Notes: generated from the sequence alone by a model not told the origin. A DNA stretch of 64,000 bases from Streptomyces sp. NBC_01116 (GCF_041435495.1 NZ_CP108644.1:3457501-3521500), one strand, 5' to 3'; counted from the first letter of the stretch, positions 50,899-58,765 are shown. A program made the numbers and translations.

Positions 50899-51048
50899 TC
50901 AGTGGAGGATGGCCGCGGCGAGGGCGGCGATGGTGAGCACGAGGGCGACGGTCCCGGTGATGCGGGGGGTGTCGCGGGTGGCGAGTGCGGCGAGTGCCGC
51001 GCCGGCGCAGATGGTGGCGAGCGGGAAGAGCAGCCGGATCGCAGTCAT
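50899..51048 (-). CDS. small two-helix membrane protein
   Basis: Encodes 49 residues: two hydrophobic helices, IRLLFPLATICAGAALAALA and ITGTVALVLTIAALAAAILH, joined by a short charged turn (TRDTPR). The ATG overlaps the stop of the upstream gene (ATGA). Typical of Spd-type short membrane proteins. Function unknown. Confidence 0.68.
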   Translation of the reverse strand: MTAIRLLFPLATICAGAALAALATRDTPRITGTVALVLTIAALAAAILH

Positions 51049-51929
51049 GTCTGCCGTGCCTCGCGGAGGTACCGCTTCGCCGTGGCGGCGCTGACGCTGA
51101 GCCGCTCAGCGACCTGAGCCGAGGTGAGCCCGGGGTCCTGAGCCAGGAGCTCAGCGACCCGCTCAACGGCCTGAGCCCGCTGAGCCGACTGGGCGTTGAG
51201 GTGGGCGGAGAACCCGAACGAGGCGTCCTCGGGCTCGTGCGCCCGAGCCCGGGGCTCAGGGGTGGCGACCTGCGTGGATGAGTGCAGGAGGTGCTGGGGC
51301 TCAGCGGGGGGCTCAGCGCGCTGAGCCGGGGGCTCAGCCGGGTCGTACGCGGTGAGCTCCAGGGGGCTGCGGCCGCGCTGGAGTTCGCGTGCCTTGTCCT
51401 GGCGGCTGCGCTCGATCCGGAAGTCGACGTCGACCTCGGAGAGGTAGAGCTCGGCGATCATGGCCCGGCGGCGCATCTCGATGCGGTGCTGCTCTTCCTC
51501 GAAGGTGAGGCCGCGCTCCATGCTCGCGAGGACGGCGCGTTCCTTCTCGGTGAGGGCGGCGGGGTCGCGCATGTCGGTGAGCGCGAGCAGCCAGACGACC
51601 TTGGCGCCGAGGGGCAGGAGGGGTCCGGCGACGGCCATGGGGATGCTGTCGGCGCGGATGCCGTGCCAGACGAGGAGTCCGGCGACGGCGAGGAGCGCGG
51701 CCCACCCGATCGCGGGGACGAGGTTGAAGCGTTTGACGGGGATGCGGAGGCTGCGGGCTTCGGCGGCGATGACCGCGGCCCAGACGATGTCCGCGCCGGC
51801 GGCGACGGTGAGGCCGATCTCGCCGGTGCCGAGGAGGTCGACGAGCGACCAGGTGGTCCAGGCGAGGGATGCGCCGGAGAGGATCACGGCGGGGGCGATG
51901 AGGGGCGACAGGCCCTTGGGGAAGCTCAT
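51045..51929 (-). CDS. SpdB/DUF2637-like membrane protein with C-terminal HTH
   Basis: Encodes 294 residues. Four hydrophobic segments fill ~5-125 (LIAPAVILSGASLAWTTWSLV, LVPAIGWAALLAVAGLLVWH, and others). A charged helical stretch follows (LTFEEEQHRIEMRRRAMIAELYL). The C-terminus, LTSAQVAERLSVSAATAKRYLREARQT, is a clear helix-turn-helix. Membrane-plus-HTH proteins of this kind occur in Streptomyces plasmids and integrative elements (Spd/DUF2637 type), where they aid plasmid spread. Its presence in a prophage is notable. Confidence 0.75.
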   Translation of the reverse strand: MSFPKGLSPLIAPAVILSGASLAWTTWSLVDLLGTGEIGLTVAAGADIVWAAVIAAEARSLRIPVKRFNLVPAIGWAALLAVAGLLVWHGIRADSIPMAVAGPLLPLGAKVVWLLALTDMRDPAALTEKERAVLASMERGLTFEEEQHRIEMRRRAMIAELYLSEVDVDFRIERSRQDKARELQRGRSPLELTAYDPAEPPAQRAEPPAEPQHLLHSSTQVATPEPRARAHEPEDASFGFSAHLNAQSAQRAQAVERVAELLAQDPGLTSAQVAERLSVSAATAKRYLREARQT

Positions 51930-52096
51930 CGCGCTGCCACCGGCCTACGGCCGGCGCGGGTGACGGTGAGGGGGCCGAGGGGCTCCTCGGGGGTGGCGAG
52001 GAGCAGGGTGGCCAGGGTGGTGAGCGTCTGCGCGACGTCGACCGGGGCTGCGGGGGTGTTGTTGGGCGTGAGGGTGCGCGTGAAATGATCGGCCAT
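51926..52096 (-). CDS. small protein, first gene of the membrane module
   Basis: Encodes 56 residues; AGGAGG eight bases upstream gives a strong start at ATG 52096, and the stop overlaps the next ATG (ATGA). Sequence MADHFTRTLTPNNTPAAPVD, then a short helix (VAQTLTTLATLLLATP). No domain recognised. Confidence 0.68.
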   Translation of the reverse strand: MADHFTRTLTPNNTPAAPVDVAQTLTTLATLLLATPEEPLGPLTVTRAGRRPVAAR

Positions 52097-52157
52097 GGCC
52101 GATGCCTCCTGGTCTAGTCAGGATGGTGTTCGGTCGGAGGTCGGGCGACGCGCGCGC

Positions 52158-52179
52158 CTCAGGCGTTCCAGCGCCTGAG
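52158..52179 (-). terminator. hairpin downstream of small HTH gene
   Basis: CTCAGGCG/CGCCTGAG, 8-base perfect arms with a 6-base loop, ~20 bases past the stop of the 72-residue regulator gene. Confidence 0.65.
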
Positions 52180-52199
52180 AGCTGTCGTCCGGCCTCGCT

Positions 52200-52418
52200 C
52201 TATGTCGGGGCCTTGGGCCCGTTCTTCTTGATCGCCGCGTCGATGGCGTTCCAGCTCTTTCCGACTTCCCTGGCCACGTCGGCCACGGTTCCGAGTTCGG
52301 CAACGCCGTCGAGCAGGGCGAGCGCTCTCCGTTTGGCGGACTCGGATACGAGGAGTTGGAGCTGTTCCAGCAGCTCGTCTTCTCCGCGGACCCGTTCCCG
52401 CCAGGGGATCGTGTTCAC
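52200..52418 (-). CDS. small HTH regulator, probably leaderless
   Basis: Encodes 72 residues from GTG 52418. N-terminal helices (GEDELLEQLQLLVSESAKRRA) and a C-terminal HTH (GTVADVAREVGKSWNAIDAAIKKNG) suggest a compact DNA-binding protein. There is no ribosome-binding site; instead a promoter places the transcript start at or very near the GTG. A palindrome lies within that promoter, so autorepression is likely. It may switch the early membrane or replication operons. Confidence 0.78.
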   Translation of the reverse strand: MNTIPWRERVRGEDELLEQLQLLVSESAKRRALALLDGVAELGTVADVAREVGKSWNAIDAAIKKNGPKAPT

Positions 52419-52424
52419 GTGGAG

Positions 52425-52454
52425 ACTGTATCTAACCCTGGCTTAGACGGTCAA
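52425..52454 (-). promoter_or_regulatory. promoter with internal operator, predicted leaderless start
   Basis: TTGACC (52454-52449) and TACAGT (52430-52425) are separated by 18 bases. The spacer holds TCTAACCCTGGCTTAGA (plus strand 52431-52447), an inverted repeat with arms TCTAA/TTAGA. A start about seven bases after the -10 falls on the GTG codon at 52418. Confidence 0.7.
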
Positions 52455-52458
52455 GCCG

Positions 52459-53082
52459 TCAGGCGGCCGTGTCGGCGTCGATGAGCTGCTTCAGCCCGGC
52501 CCACAGCGCGGGCGGGTACGACGCCGAGCACCACGGGCAGCTCACGACCGTCTCGCCGGGCTGGAGGGTGAGCACGGCCCCGCAGAGGCTGCCGTCGGTG
52601 TGGGCGGCGGGACAGTGGCCGATGCGCCGGCCGCGGGGGCGCGGGTCGGGGTCAACGACGGAGGAGGCGTTGCGGTGCAGCTCGCCGATCTCGCCCGCGA
52701 GGTCGCCTGCCCCGGGCCAGGTGGCGACGATCCACGGCATGTGGGCGAGGAGTCCCGCAACGGCCGTGTGCAGCCGTGTGAGCGTGTCTCCGGCCAGTCG
52801 GGGGGTCCGCATGCGTCGGGCGTCGTGTACGGCGCTCAGCCAGGCGTACACGGTGTCGAACTCGCGGCGGAGGTCGAAGGTGTCGCCGTCGATCGGCAGA
52901 GGGGCGGGCCCGCCCTTGCCGCCGCGTCCCTGCCCGGTGGCCATGCTCGGCGCGAGGAGGAGCCCGAGCCCGGCGTACATGCGGGGCAGCTGCTGGAGCT
53001 GCCGGGTGAGGGTGGTGGTGCAGTGCACGCAGAGGGTGCTGCCGGTGGGGTCGGGTGCGTGGCAGTGGGTGCAGGTGGTCAC
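52459..53082 (-). CDS. phage protein with N- and C-terminal zinc ribbons
   Basis: Encodes 207 residues from GTG. N-terminus TTCTHCHAPDPTGSTLCVHC is a CxxC...CxxC zinc ribbon. The centre is helical (TFDLRREFDTVYAWLSAVHDARRM). A second Cys set near the end (GHCPAAHTDGSLCGAVL... VVSCPWCSASY) suggests another ribbon. Similar proteins are common in actinophage early regions. Function unknown; nucleic-acid or protein contact is possible. Confidence 0.75.
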   Translation of the reverse strand: MTTCTHCHAPDPTGSTLCVHCTTTLTRQLQQLPRMYAGLGLLLAPSMATGQGRGGKGGPAPLPIDGDTFDLRREFDTVYAWLSAVHDARRMRTPRLAGDTLTRLHTAVAGLLAHMPWIVATWPGAGDLAGEIGELHRNASSVVDPDPRPRGRRIGHCPAAHTDGSLCGAVLTLQPGETVVSCPWCSASYPPALWAGLKQLIDADTAA

Positions 53083-53133
53083 GGCAGGCTCCTCGTGCGG
53101 GGTGGGCGGTCGTACGGGTGCGGTGGGTCGGGG

Positions 53134-53478
53134 TCAGGCGGTGGCTGCGCGCCCGGTGGCGGCCCGGCATCGGGGGTACGGGCAGCCGGCCACCGGCGGG
53201 GCGTGGTGTTGTTCGCACATGGCGCGGGAGTCGATGCACTGCCCGGCGGTCAGGCGGGCCACGTCGGCCTCCAGCTCGCGGACACGGGCCTCGGCGGTGG
53301 CACGGTGCTTCTGCTCGTGCTTCCAGGCCTGCCGGTAGCTCTCGCGCTCGCCGCAGATGGTGCGGAAGTGGCGGGCCTGCTGCTCGGCGTCAAGGTCGGC
53401 CTGCTCCAGCTGCTCGTACAGGGCGTCGAGGGCGTCGCTGGTGAGGTCGTCGAGCGGGATGCGGGGCTGGGTGGTCAC
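53134..53478 (-). CDS. coiled-coil phage protein
   Basis: Encodes 114 residues from GTG. Mostly one long charged helix (LTSDALDALYEQLEQADLDAE, HRATAEARVRELEADVARL), ending in a Cys/His-containing tail (CEQHHAPPVAGCPYPRC). A family common in Streptomyces phages and prophages, without known function. Overlaps the upstream gene by four bases. Confidence 0.72.
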   Translation of the reverse strand: MTTQPRIPLDDLTSDALDALYEQLEQADLDAEQQARHFRTICGERESYRQAWKHEQKHRATAEARVRELEADVARLTAGQCIDSRAMCEQHHAPPVAGCPYPRCRAATGRAATA

Positions 53479-53690
53479 CGGGCCCCCTCGGCGGCGATGA
53501 AGTACGCCTGGTGGTCGGCGGCCCGGCAGTACGCCTCGGGGTGCCCGGCGGGGCGGGCGCAGGGCGGGTACTCGGTGCCGCAGGTCGCGGTGGTCTTGCC
53601 GCAGGTGGCCTCGTTGAGGGTGGCGGCCATGCGGGCGTTGTGGGCCATCGCGGCCCCGACTGCTTCGCCCATCGATCGGTAGTGGCGCAC
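53475..53690 (-). CDS. small cysteine-containing phage protein
   Basis: Encodes 71 residues from GTG 53690, seven bases after GGAAGGA. Sequence RHYRSMGEAVGAAMAHNARM, then Cys at spaced positions (ATCGKTTATCG, PPCARPAGHPEAYC), which may bind zinc. Overlaps the coiled-coil gene by four bases. Function unknown. Confidence 0.68.
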   Translation of the reverse strand: MRHYRSMGEAVGAAMAHNARMAATLNEATCGKTTATCGTEYPPCARPAGHPEAYCRAADHQAYFIAAEGAR

Positions 53691-53711
53691 GGGGTGGTCC
53701 TTCCGGGTTTG

Positions 53712-53739
53712 GGGTGGCCGCCGGGTGGGGCGGCCACCC
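53712..53739 (-). terminator. hairpin terminator
   Basis: GGGTGGCCGCC/GGCGGCCACCC, 11-base perfect arms with a 6-base loop, between the 162-residue acidic protein gene and the 71-residue gene. Confidence 0.75.
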
Positions 53740-53754
53740 ACAGGGGCAGGGGCG

Positions 53755-54243
53755 TCAGACGGCGGGGGTCAGGGCGACGGGGCACGGGGCGGCGCTGTAC
53801 TCGCCGTCCTCGTCGCGCTGGCAGGAGCAGGCGTGCTCTTCGCGGATGTGGGAGCAGCGGTCCTTGCCGGGGATCTCGTCGCCGTCGTCGGTGAAGTAGT
53901 CCTCGCAGTCCCGCTCCAGGCAGTCGCGGGGGCCGACCCAGACGGTCACCTGCTGGTGCTCGGTGTCCGGGTTGGGGACGATGCCGTTCTTCGGGCGGGT
54001 GTGCTCGCGGGTGCGGCAGGCACCCCAGGGGACGTACTCGCCGTCCTCGGCGGAGCAGTCGAGGCAGGCCTTCCCGGCGGGGGCGTCGAGGCAGATGCGG
54101 ACGTCGTCGCTGGGCGGGTGCTGGTCGGACCAGACGTCGTAGGCGTCTCCGTCGGCGTCCGGGTCGGGGCGGGGGCCGTGGGGGCAGTCGTCGGCCCCTG
54201 CCTCCCAGTAGTAGGTGCCGTGCTCGTGCGGGCGCTCGGTCAT
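53755..54243 (-). CDS. acidic Cys/His-rich phage protein
   Basis: Encodes 162 residues, strongly acidic, with many Cys and His: DDCPHGPRPD, ICLDAPAGKACLDCSAEDG, CLERDCEDY, CSHIREEHACSCQRD. Probably several zinc sites. Flanked by its own terminator. I do not recognise the family; a DNA-mimic or host-takeover role would fit the acidity but is speculation. Confidence 0.68.
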   Translation of the reverse strand: MTERPHEHGTYYWEAGADDCPHGPRPDPDADGDAYDVWSDQHPPSDDVRICLDAPAGKACLDCSAEDGEYVPWGACRTREHTRPKNGIVPNPDTEHQQVTVWVGPRDCLERDCEDYFTDDGDEIPGKDRCSHIREEHACSCQRDEDGEYSAAPCPVALTPAV

Positions 54244-54291
54244 GTGGTGTCTCCTCGGTGGGCCGGGATCACCCGGCAGCAGGGGCGGGGG

Positions 54292-54492
54292 TCAGGCGGC
54301 GATGTGCGGCGGCTCGGAGGGGGTGCGGTCCTGTCCGTCGCAGTCGGGGCACGGCGCCGTGATCGGGCGGTGAAAGCGGTGGCCGGTGAGGTAGCCCTCC
54401 TGGCGGCGGGGGCTCAGCTCGGCGAACGGGATCTCGGTCTGTCCGGTGATGAGCTGGCCGTGGCCGCCGCACGTCTCGCAGAGCTGGGTCAT
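54292..54492 (-). CDS. DnaJ-type zinc-finger small protein
   Basis: Encodes 66 residues. LCETCGGHGQLITG near the start and APCPDCDGQDRT near the end match the CxxCxGxG knuckles of DnaJ's cysteine-rich domain, one pair at each end. Overlaps the upstream gene by four bases. It may act as a small chaperone or redox adaptor; function unknown. Confidence 0.7.
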   Translation of the reverse strand: MTQLCETCGGHGQLITGQTEIPFAELSPRRQEGYLTGHRFHRPITAPCPDCDGQDRTPSEPPHIAA

Positions 54493-54737
54493 CGTGTGGG
54501 CTCCTCGGGCGCTCGGGTGCGGGCGGGCAGTTCGTAGAGCGCTTCGAGGAGGTAGATCTCCTGCTGCGCCCGGTGGAGTTCGGGGGTGCTGCTCATGCAG
54601 GCGGTAATGCACTCGGGGTCGCCGGGCTGGGTGCAGTTCTGGCGGTGGGGAAAGTCGGCGGCGCAGGTGTCGCAGGCGAGCCAGCCGGGGGCGTGGGGGA
54701 CGATCCGCAGCGAGTGGCGGCAGATGCGGGCGGTCAC
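54489..54737 (-). CDS. small Cys-rich phage protein
   Basis: Encodes 82 residues from GTG. Contains [34 protein letters not shown] and then a helix ([21 protein letters not shown]). Overlaps both neighbours by four bases. Probable metal-binding protein of unknown role. Confidence 0.65.
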   Translation of the reverse strand: MTARICRHSLRIVPHAPGWLACDTCAADFPHRQNCTQPGDPECITACMSSTPELHRAQQEIYLLEALYELPARTRAPEEPTR

Positions 54738-55597
54738 GGGCGCTCCTCGGGCGCGGCAGGGGCAGCGGGCGGGGTGGCGGGCGGGGTGGCGAGGGGGCTG
54801 TTGGGCTGCTGCGGGTTGCAGGTCTGGTAGCCGCCGGGGATGTGGACCCAGCGGGGCGTGTACGTGCCGAACCGGGGGTCGCCCCGGTCCTCGATTTCCT
54901 GCCAGCAGTGCACGCACTGGGTCGCGAGCTCCGCCTCGCTCTCGGTGGTCTGCTGCACCCTGGCGGCGAGGACGGCCAGGCGGTGGAGGTCGACGGCCTT
55001 GGTGCGCAGGTGGTTGGCCGCGAACGCCTCGTTGTCGTAGTCGGAGGTAGAGAGCGCCTCCAAGGTGGTTGCGTGGTCTACCAGGAGCGCGGCGGCTTCC
55101 CGCAGTACGGCGGCCCGGTCGGCAGGCGCGGGCGGGGCGGCCGGTCCCGCGAGGGCGTCCCTGAGCGCGGCCGTGCGCTCCGGGTCCAGCTCCACCCAGT
55201 ACGGCTCACGGCCGGGCCCGGACAGGAGGATCGTGGTGGTGTCGTCGTCGCCGTGCATGACGTCGTCGAGGCCCCACCGCAGCTGGACCGGCTCCCGCTC
55301 CTCGTCGGCCTCCTCGGCGGCCGTGCCCTCGGTCTCGGTGGTGCCGAGGAGCTGCCGGGCCACCGCCAGGGCGGGCGCGGGCAGCACGGTCAGGACCGCG
55401 TCGGCAATCACCTCGGGCGTACCCCAGACCTCGGTCAGGACGCCGTGTGTGTAGACGACGGGCTGCATGCGGCTGGCTGCGCACTCGGTCTCGGTGCTGT
55501 CGCAGCCGCCCGTGCAGGCCGCACGGCGGAGCGTCTCGGCCATGCGGTCGCGCAGCTGGTCGGCGGGGCGGTCAGCGGGGGTGGGTGAGGTGGGCAT
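54734..55597 (-). CDS. phage early protein of unknown function
   Basis: Encodes 287 residues from ATG 55597. Three parts: an N-terminal helical region with Cys ([12 protein letters not shown]), a central acidic part with a strand-rich stretch ([33 protein letters not shown]), and a helical end carrying [10 protein letters not shown] and a Pro/Ala tail. It resembles modular hypothetical proteins of Streptomyces phages. No catalytic motif seen. Confidence 0.65.
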   Translation of the reverse strand: MPTSPTPADRPADQLRDRMAETLRRAACTGGCDSTETECAASRMQPVVYTHGVLTEVWGTPEVIADAVLTVLPAPALAVARQLLGTTETEGTAAEEADEEREPVQLRWGLDDVMHGDDDTTTILLSGPGREPYWVELDPERTAALRDALAGPAAPPAPADRAAVLREAAALLVDHATTLEALSTSDYDNEAFAANHLRTKAVDLHRLAVLAARVQQTTESEAELATQCVHCWQEIEDRGDPRFGTYTPRWVHIPGGYQTCNPQQPNSPLATPPATPPAAPAAPEERP

Positions 55598-55629
55598 CAA
55601 CGGCTCCAGGTGGTGGGTACGGTGGTGGG

Positions 55630-55662
55630 GCGCCCGCCCCGGGTAACGGCCGGGGCGGGCGC
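55630..55662 (-). terminator. strong hairpin after methyltransferase gene
   Basis: GCGCCCGCCCCG/CGGGGCGGGCGC, perfect 12-base arms with a 9-base loop, nine bases past the methyltransferase stop. Confidence 0.8.
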
Positions 55663-55670
55663 ACTGCTGG

Positions 55671-56813
55671 TCACGCGGCAGCCAGTTCGGCGGCGGCCGG
55701 CATCGGGACCCCGGTCGCGGCGGACAGGACGTGCGCGGCGAGCAGCGGAGGGATGGCGTTGCCGACCTGGAGGGACCGCTGCCCCTTGTTGCCCTGGAAG
55801 GGGTAGGTGGCGCGGAAGCCTTGGAGGACGGCGCCTTCCTCGACGGTGAGGCTGAGGTGCCCGCCGGCCTGCTTCCCCCCGACGTGCCCGACGGTCCCGG
55901 TGACCGTGGGTGCGGGCTTGTGGTGCGCCCAGTGCCCGGGGTTGTCCATCGCGGCGCGCATGGCCCTGCGGCTGGTGGACGACCAGGGTTCGGCGCCGCC
56001 GGTGTCCGTGCCGCCGCCGGTGATGGTGGGGGCGGGGCGCTGGGTGTAGCCCCAGCCGAGGGCGTCGGCCATGGTGACCCAGGGGCGTAGCCGGTCGCCG
56101 AACAGGTCGTCGGCGGGGTGCTCAGCGTGGGTGGGTGCGGGGGCGGTGACGTCCCGGACGCGGGAGGCGATGAGGATGGCCCGCCGTCGGGTCTGGCCAA
56201 GACCGTAGTCCGCGGCGTTGAGGATGCCGCACCACGTGCTGTACCCCCAGGCGCGGAGGATCGCGGCGTACTGCCGGAACAGGGGCAGGACCGCGGGGAC
56301 CTCCTCCATGGCGATCAACTCAGGCCGGAGGTCGTGGTGCCAGCGCATCGGCTCGGCGGCGAGCAGGCTGCGGGCGTCCTTGCACGCGGTGAGGAGCTTG
56401 GCCCGGGTGTCGCGGCCGCGCGCCAAGTCCTCTACGGCCTGGTGCACCAACGGCTGGTCCAGGAGACCGAGCCGATGGCCGCCCTTCGTCCAGGGCTGGC
56501 AGGGGGCACTGTCGACCTTGCCCTTGACCCGGCCCCGGAAGGGCGCGGTGGGCATGGTCGCGACATCGCACCGGACCACGGTGTGCCCGGCGGCGACCGC
56601 GGTGGCGCAGGCAGCGGCGTCCCACTCCATGCCCACCGCGCGGGTGGTGAGGCCGAGGATGCGTCGGCCTTCGGCCCAGCCGCCGGGGCCGTGGAAGCCC
56701 TCAACGATGAGGTCGGTGTCCATGTGGGTGCTCCGGAGGTCGAGTTGCCCGGGGACGGGTTGTGGTGGCGGGGTGTCGAGGAGGGCGCGGGCCCGGTCGA
56801 GTGCGGTGGTCAC
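55671..56813 (-). CDS. DNA (cytosine-5) methyltransferase, solitary
   Basis: Encodes 380 residues from GTG 56813; an ATG 30 codons later is an alternative. C5-MTase motifs: [12 protein letters not shown] (~39-49), IV SAPCQPW with catalytic Cys105, [27 protein letters not shown], and X QVGNAIPP. Motif IV reads APCQPW instead of PPCQ-F-S, and VI reads EEV instead of ENV. No restriction enzyme is encoded nearby, so it probably protects phage DNA from host nucleases or regulates genes. Confidence 0.87.
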   Translation of the reverse strand: MTTALDRARALLDTPPPQPVPGQLDLRSTHMDTDLIVEGFHGPGGWAEGRRILGLTTRAVGMEWDAAACATAVAAGHTVVRCDVATMPTAPFRGRVKGKVDSAPCQPWTKGGHRLGLLDQPLVHQAVEDLARGRDTRAKLLTACKDARSLLAAEPMRWHHDLRPELIAMEEVPAVLPLFRQYAAILRAWGYSTWCGILNAADYGLGQTRRRAILIASRVRDVTAPAPTHAEHPADDLFGDRLRPWVTMADALGWGYTQRPAPTITGGGTDTGGAEPWSSTSRRAMRAAMDNPGHWAHHKPAPTVTGTVGHVGGKQAGGHLSLTVEEGAVLQGFRATYPFQGNKGQRSLQVGNAIPPLLAAHVLSAATGVPMPAAAELAAA

Positions 56814-56986
56814 GGGGTGGTCCTCGGGTCGGCGGGGACGGTGACCGTGGGGTGCAGGTCGTAGCCGCTGCTGGCGAGGTATTCGGTGATGCGGTCGGTG
56901 AGCCCGGCGGGGGTCTGCTGCTCGGGCTGGACCTCGCACCGGTAGTCGTCGATGGCGGCGTTGATGACCGCGTCCAGGCCGGTCAT
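56810..56986 (-). CDS. small phage protein
   Basis: Encodes 58 residues: MTGLDAVINAAIDDYRCEVQ, then LTDRITEYLASSGYDLHP and a short beta end. Overlaps upstream (ATGA) and downstream (GTGA) genes by four bases, so it belongs to the replication-methylation operon. Function unknown. Confidence 0.68.
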   Translation of the reverse strand: MTGLDAVINAAIDDYRCEVQPEQQTPAGLTDRITEYLASSGYDLHPTVTVPADPRTTP

Positions 56987-57189
56987 GTGGTGGCCTTCCT
57001 CTTCGTGGCGTCGGTGAGGGGTCCGTGGTCGGCGACGAGGGTCCGCCACCTGATCCAGTGGCTGCCGGTCGCGGTCCATCGGGTGGTGCGGCGGGTCCAG
57101 ATGCGGCCGGTGCGGTCTTGTACGGCGGTGACGCCCTTGGGGGAGAGGAAGCTGCCGGGGCCGTCCGGGCGCCACGTCTGCGCGCTCAC
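56983..57189 (-). CDS. small basic phage protein
   Basis: Encodes 68 residues from GTG, rich in Arg/Trp/Thr (GRIWTRRTTRWTATGSHWIRW). Overlaps both neighbours by four bases. May bind nucleic acid, but no domain is recognised. Confidence 0.65.
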   Translation of the reverse strand: MSAQTWRPDGPGSFLSPKGVTAVQDRTGRIWTRRTTRWTATGSHWIRWRTLVADHGPLTDATKRKATT

Positions 57190-57911
57190 GCGGCACCTCG
57201 GCGGCGGCGGTCGGTGCCGGTCATGGCGACGACGCGGGTGTCCTCGGACAGCCGGGACACGATCCGCTCGCCCAGCGCGCTGGTGAGGTCGGGCGCTCCT
57301 TCGGCGCGGGCGGGGAGGTTCGAGGTGTAGAGCGTCGGCCGACAGGCGTTGTACCGCTCGTTGATCAGCCGGTACGTCACCTCCTCCGTCCACTCGGACG
57401 CCTTGGCGGAGCCGAGGTCGTCGAGGACGAGGAGCGGCACCCGCACCAGGCGGCGCAGCTCTTCCTCTGTGCCCCGGTCGGAGCCCTTGGGGCGGAGCAG
57501 CCCGTACATGTCGGCGGCGGTCGTGGCGCGGATCTCGTAGACGCGGGGGCCGGCGGCGGCGATGCGGCGGAGGGCGCCGTAGGCCTGGTGGGTTTTGCCG
57601 GTGCCGGTGGTGCCGGTGAGGAGCAGGCTGCCCGCGGTGTCGGGGGCCGCGGCGACGTCGTCGGCCCAGGCCTGGACGTCGGGGTGGTCGGCGTCGGCGT
57701 GCCGGTAGCGGCGGGGGGTGGCGGTCTCCCAGCGCTTCAGGGCCCATTCGGCGCGGCGGCGGCGGTGGTATTCGGGGTGGCCGGGCTCGTCGGGGGTGGG
57801 CTGGTCGTCGATCGGGCCAGGGGTCACGCCCTGCTCCTGCTTCTGGCGGATGCCGTTCATGACGTTGGCGAACGCGGACGGGCCGAGGCTGCCGATGTTG
57901 GTGGGTTCCAT
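57186..57911 (-). CDS. DnaC-like helicase loader / ATP-binding replication protein
   Basis: Encodes 241 residues. Walker A LTGTTGTGKTH (~99-108), Walker B LLVLDDLG (D164/D165), sensor LYTSNLP and an arginine-finger region GERIVSRLSED match the IstB/DnaC family. The N-terminal ~90 residues are variable, as in loaders that contact a phage initiator. It directly follows the initiator-like gene (2-base gap), giving a lambda O/P-like pair that would bring the host helicase to the phage origin. Confidence 0.88.
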   Translation of the reverse strand: MEPTNIGSLGPSAFANVMNGIRQKQEQGVTPGPIDDQPTPDEPGHPEYHRRRRAEWALKRWETATPRRYRHADADHPDVQAWADDVAAAPDTAGSLLLTGTTGTGKTHQAYGALRRIAAAGPRVYEIRATTAADMYGLLRPKGSDRGTEEELRRLVRVPLLVLDDLGSAKASEWTEEVTYRLINERYNACRPTLYTSNLPARAEGAPDLTSALGERIVSRLSEDTRVVAMTGTDRRRRGAA

Positions 57912-57913
57912 GG

Positions 57914-58765
57914 TCAGAATCCGTTCGAGTACGCGGAGACGTCGGTCGGGTTGCTGTAGGGCTGCCAGCCGCCGGACACGGCACGGAGCGGCGGGCGCGC
58001 GGTACCGGGCTCGGGCAGCGGGGGCAGGTCGCGCCAGCCGGGGAGGAAGTACCGGGCGTACGACACGTCCCGGGTGTTTGCCTGCTTCTGGGCGAAGGCG
58101 GCAAGGGCGGCGACGCCGGTGCGCTTGATGAGCGCTTCGACGGTGAACCATTCGGCGACGCTGAGGTTCCAGCGGACGAGGATCCCGGCGGCGGTGATCG
58201 TGTCGACGAGCGGTCGGCAGTTGGTGGGGATCTCGGGTCCGAGAACGGGCGGCGCGGGCTCTCCGGCTTGCTTGCTTCCACTCCTGGTAGGAGTGGTCTG
58301 GTAGAGGGGTCCGGATTCCGGACCCCTAGGGGTCTCGTTTTCGGACCCCCCCGGTCCGGATTCCGGACCCCTAGCCGTTTCGCTACCGGTCCGGATTCCG
58401 GACTCCTGCTCAGGGTTAGGGGTCTCGTTCTCGGACCGGTAGCTCTGGCTTACCGGTCCGGATTCCGGACCCCTAGCATTCGGCGCGGGGCGCACATACC
58501 CGACGGCGTACGGCAGTTGATAGGTCGCGGCCCGGCTACCGATGGCGGGCTCGGCAATGACCAGCTCGCCCGATGCGAGGGCCGCGTCGACCGCCTTGAC
58601 GACCGAGGACCGGGCCGCGTTCAGTCGGCCGACGAGCTCCGTCGTGCCCATGCGGACCGTGGCGTCGGGGCCGGGTGCCTTGTCGGCGACCGCGAGCAGC
58701 ACGAGCCGGGCGTTCCCCTTGGCGCGGGAGTGGGTCCACACCCAGTGCATGGCGTCGATGGTCAC
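57914..58765 (-). CDS. replication initiator-like protein containing iteron-like repeats
   Basis: Encodes 283 residues. Residues ~1-90 form a winged-helix DNA-binding domain (WTHSRAKGNARLVLLAVADKA, MGTTELVGRLNAARSSVVKAVD), as in phage replisome organisers. A linker (~95-165) carries the repeated peptide ARGPESGP, encoded by iteron-like DNA. The C-terminal ~110 residues (CRPLVDTITAAGILVRWNLSVAEWFTVEALIKRTGV...) are probably the loader-binding domain. Next gene is the DnaC-like loader. An origin inside the initiator gene is the lambda O arrangement. Confidence 0.8.
   Translation of the reverse strand: MTIDAMHWVWTHSRAKGNARLVLLAVADKAPGPDATVRMGTTELVGRLNAARSSVVKAVDAALASGELVIAEPAIGSRAATYQLPYAVGYVRPAPNARGPESGPVSQSYRSENETPNPEQESGIRTGSETARGPESGPGGSENETPRGPESGPLYQTTPTRSGSKQAGEPAPPVLGPEIPTNCRPLVDTITAAGILVRWNLSVAEWFTVEALIKRTGVAALAAFAQKQANTRDVSYARYFLPGWRDLPPLPEPGTARPPLRAVSGGWQPYSNPTDVSAYSNGF
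58308..58471. repeat. four iteron-like repeats, candidate phage replication origin
   Basis: GGTCCGGATTCCGGACC, a near-palindrome of 17 bases, occurs at 58308-58324, 58353-58369, 58388-58404 (last base differs) and 58455-58471. Between copies, a second word (AGGGGTCTCGTT followed by T/C-TCGGACC) occurs at ~58328 and ~58418. Spacing is irregular (45, 35 and 67 bases). The repeats lie inside the initiator-like gene. Confidence 0.75.

Noticed and set aside
49057..52096. A complete conjugative integrative element
   Set aside because: No TraB/FtsK-type translocase or element-type Rep is visible, and the block is surrounded by intact phage genes; only a spread-like module is supported.
58308..58471. 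Possible CRISPR array
   Set aside because: Repeats are only 17 bases and near-palindromic, spacers have unequal length and related sequence, and the whole stretch is inside a coding gene; no cas gene is present.
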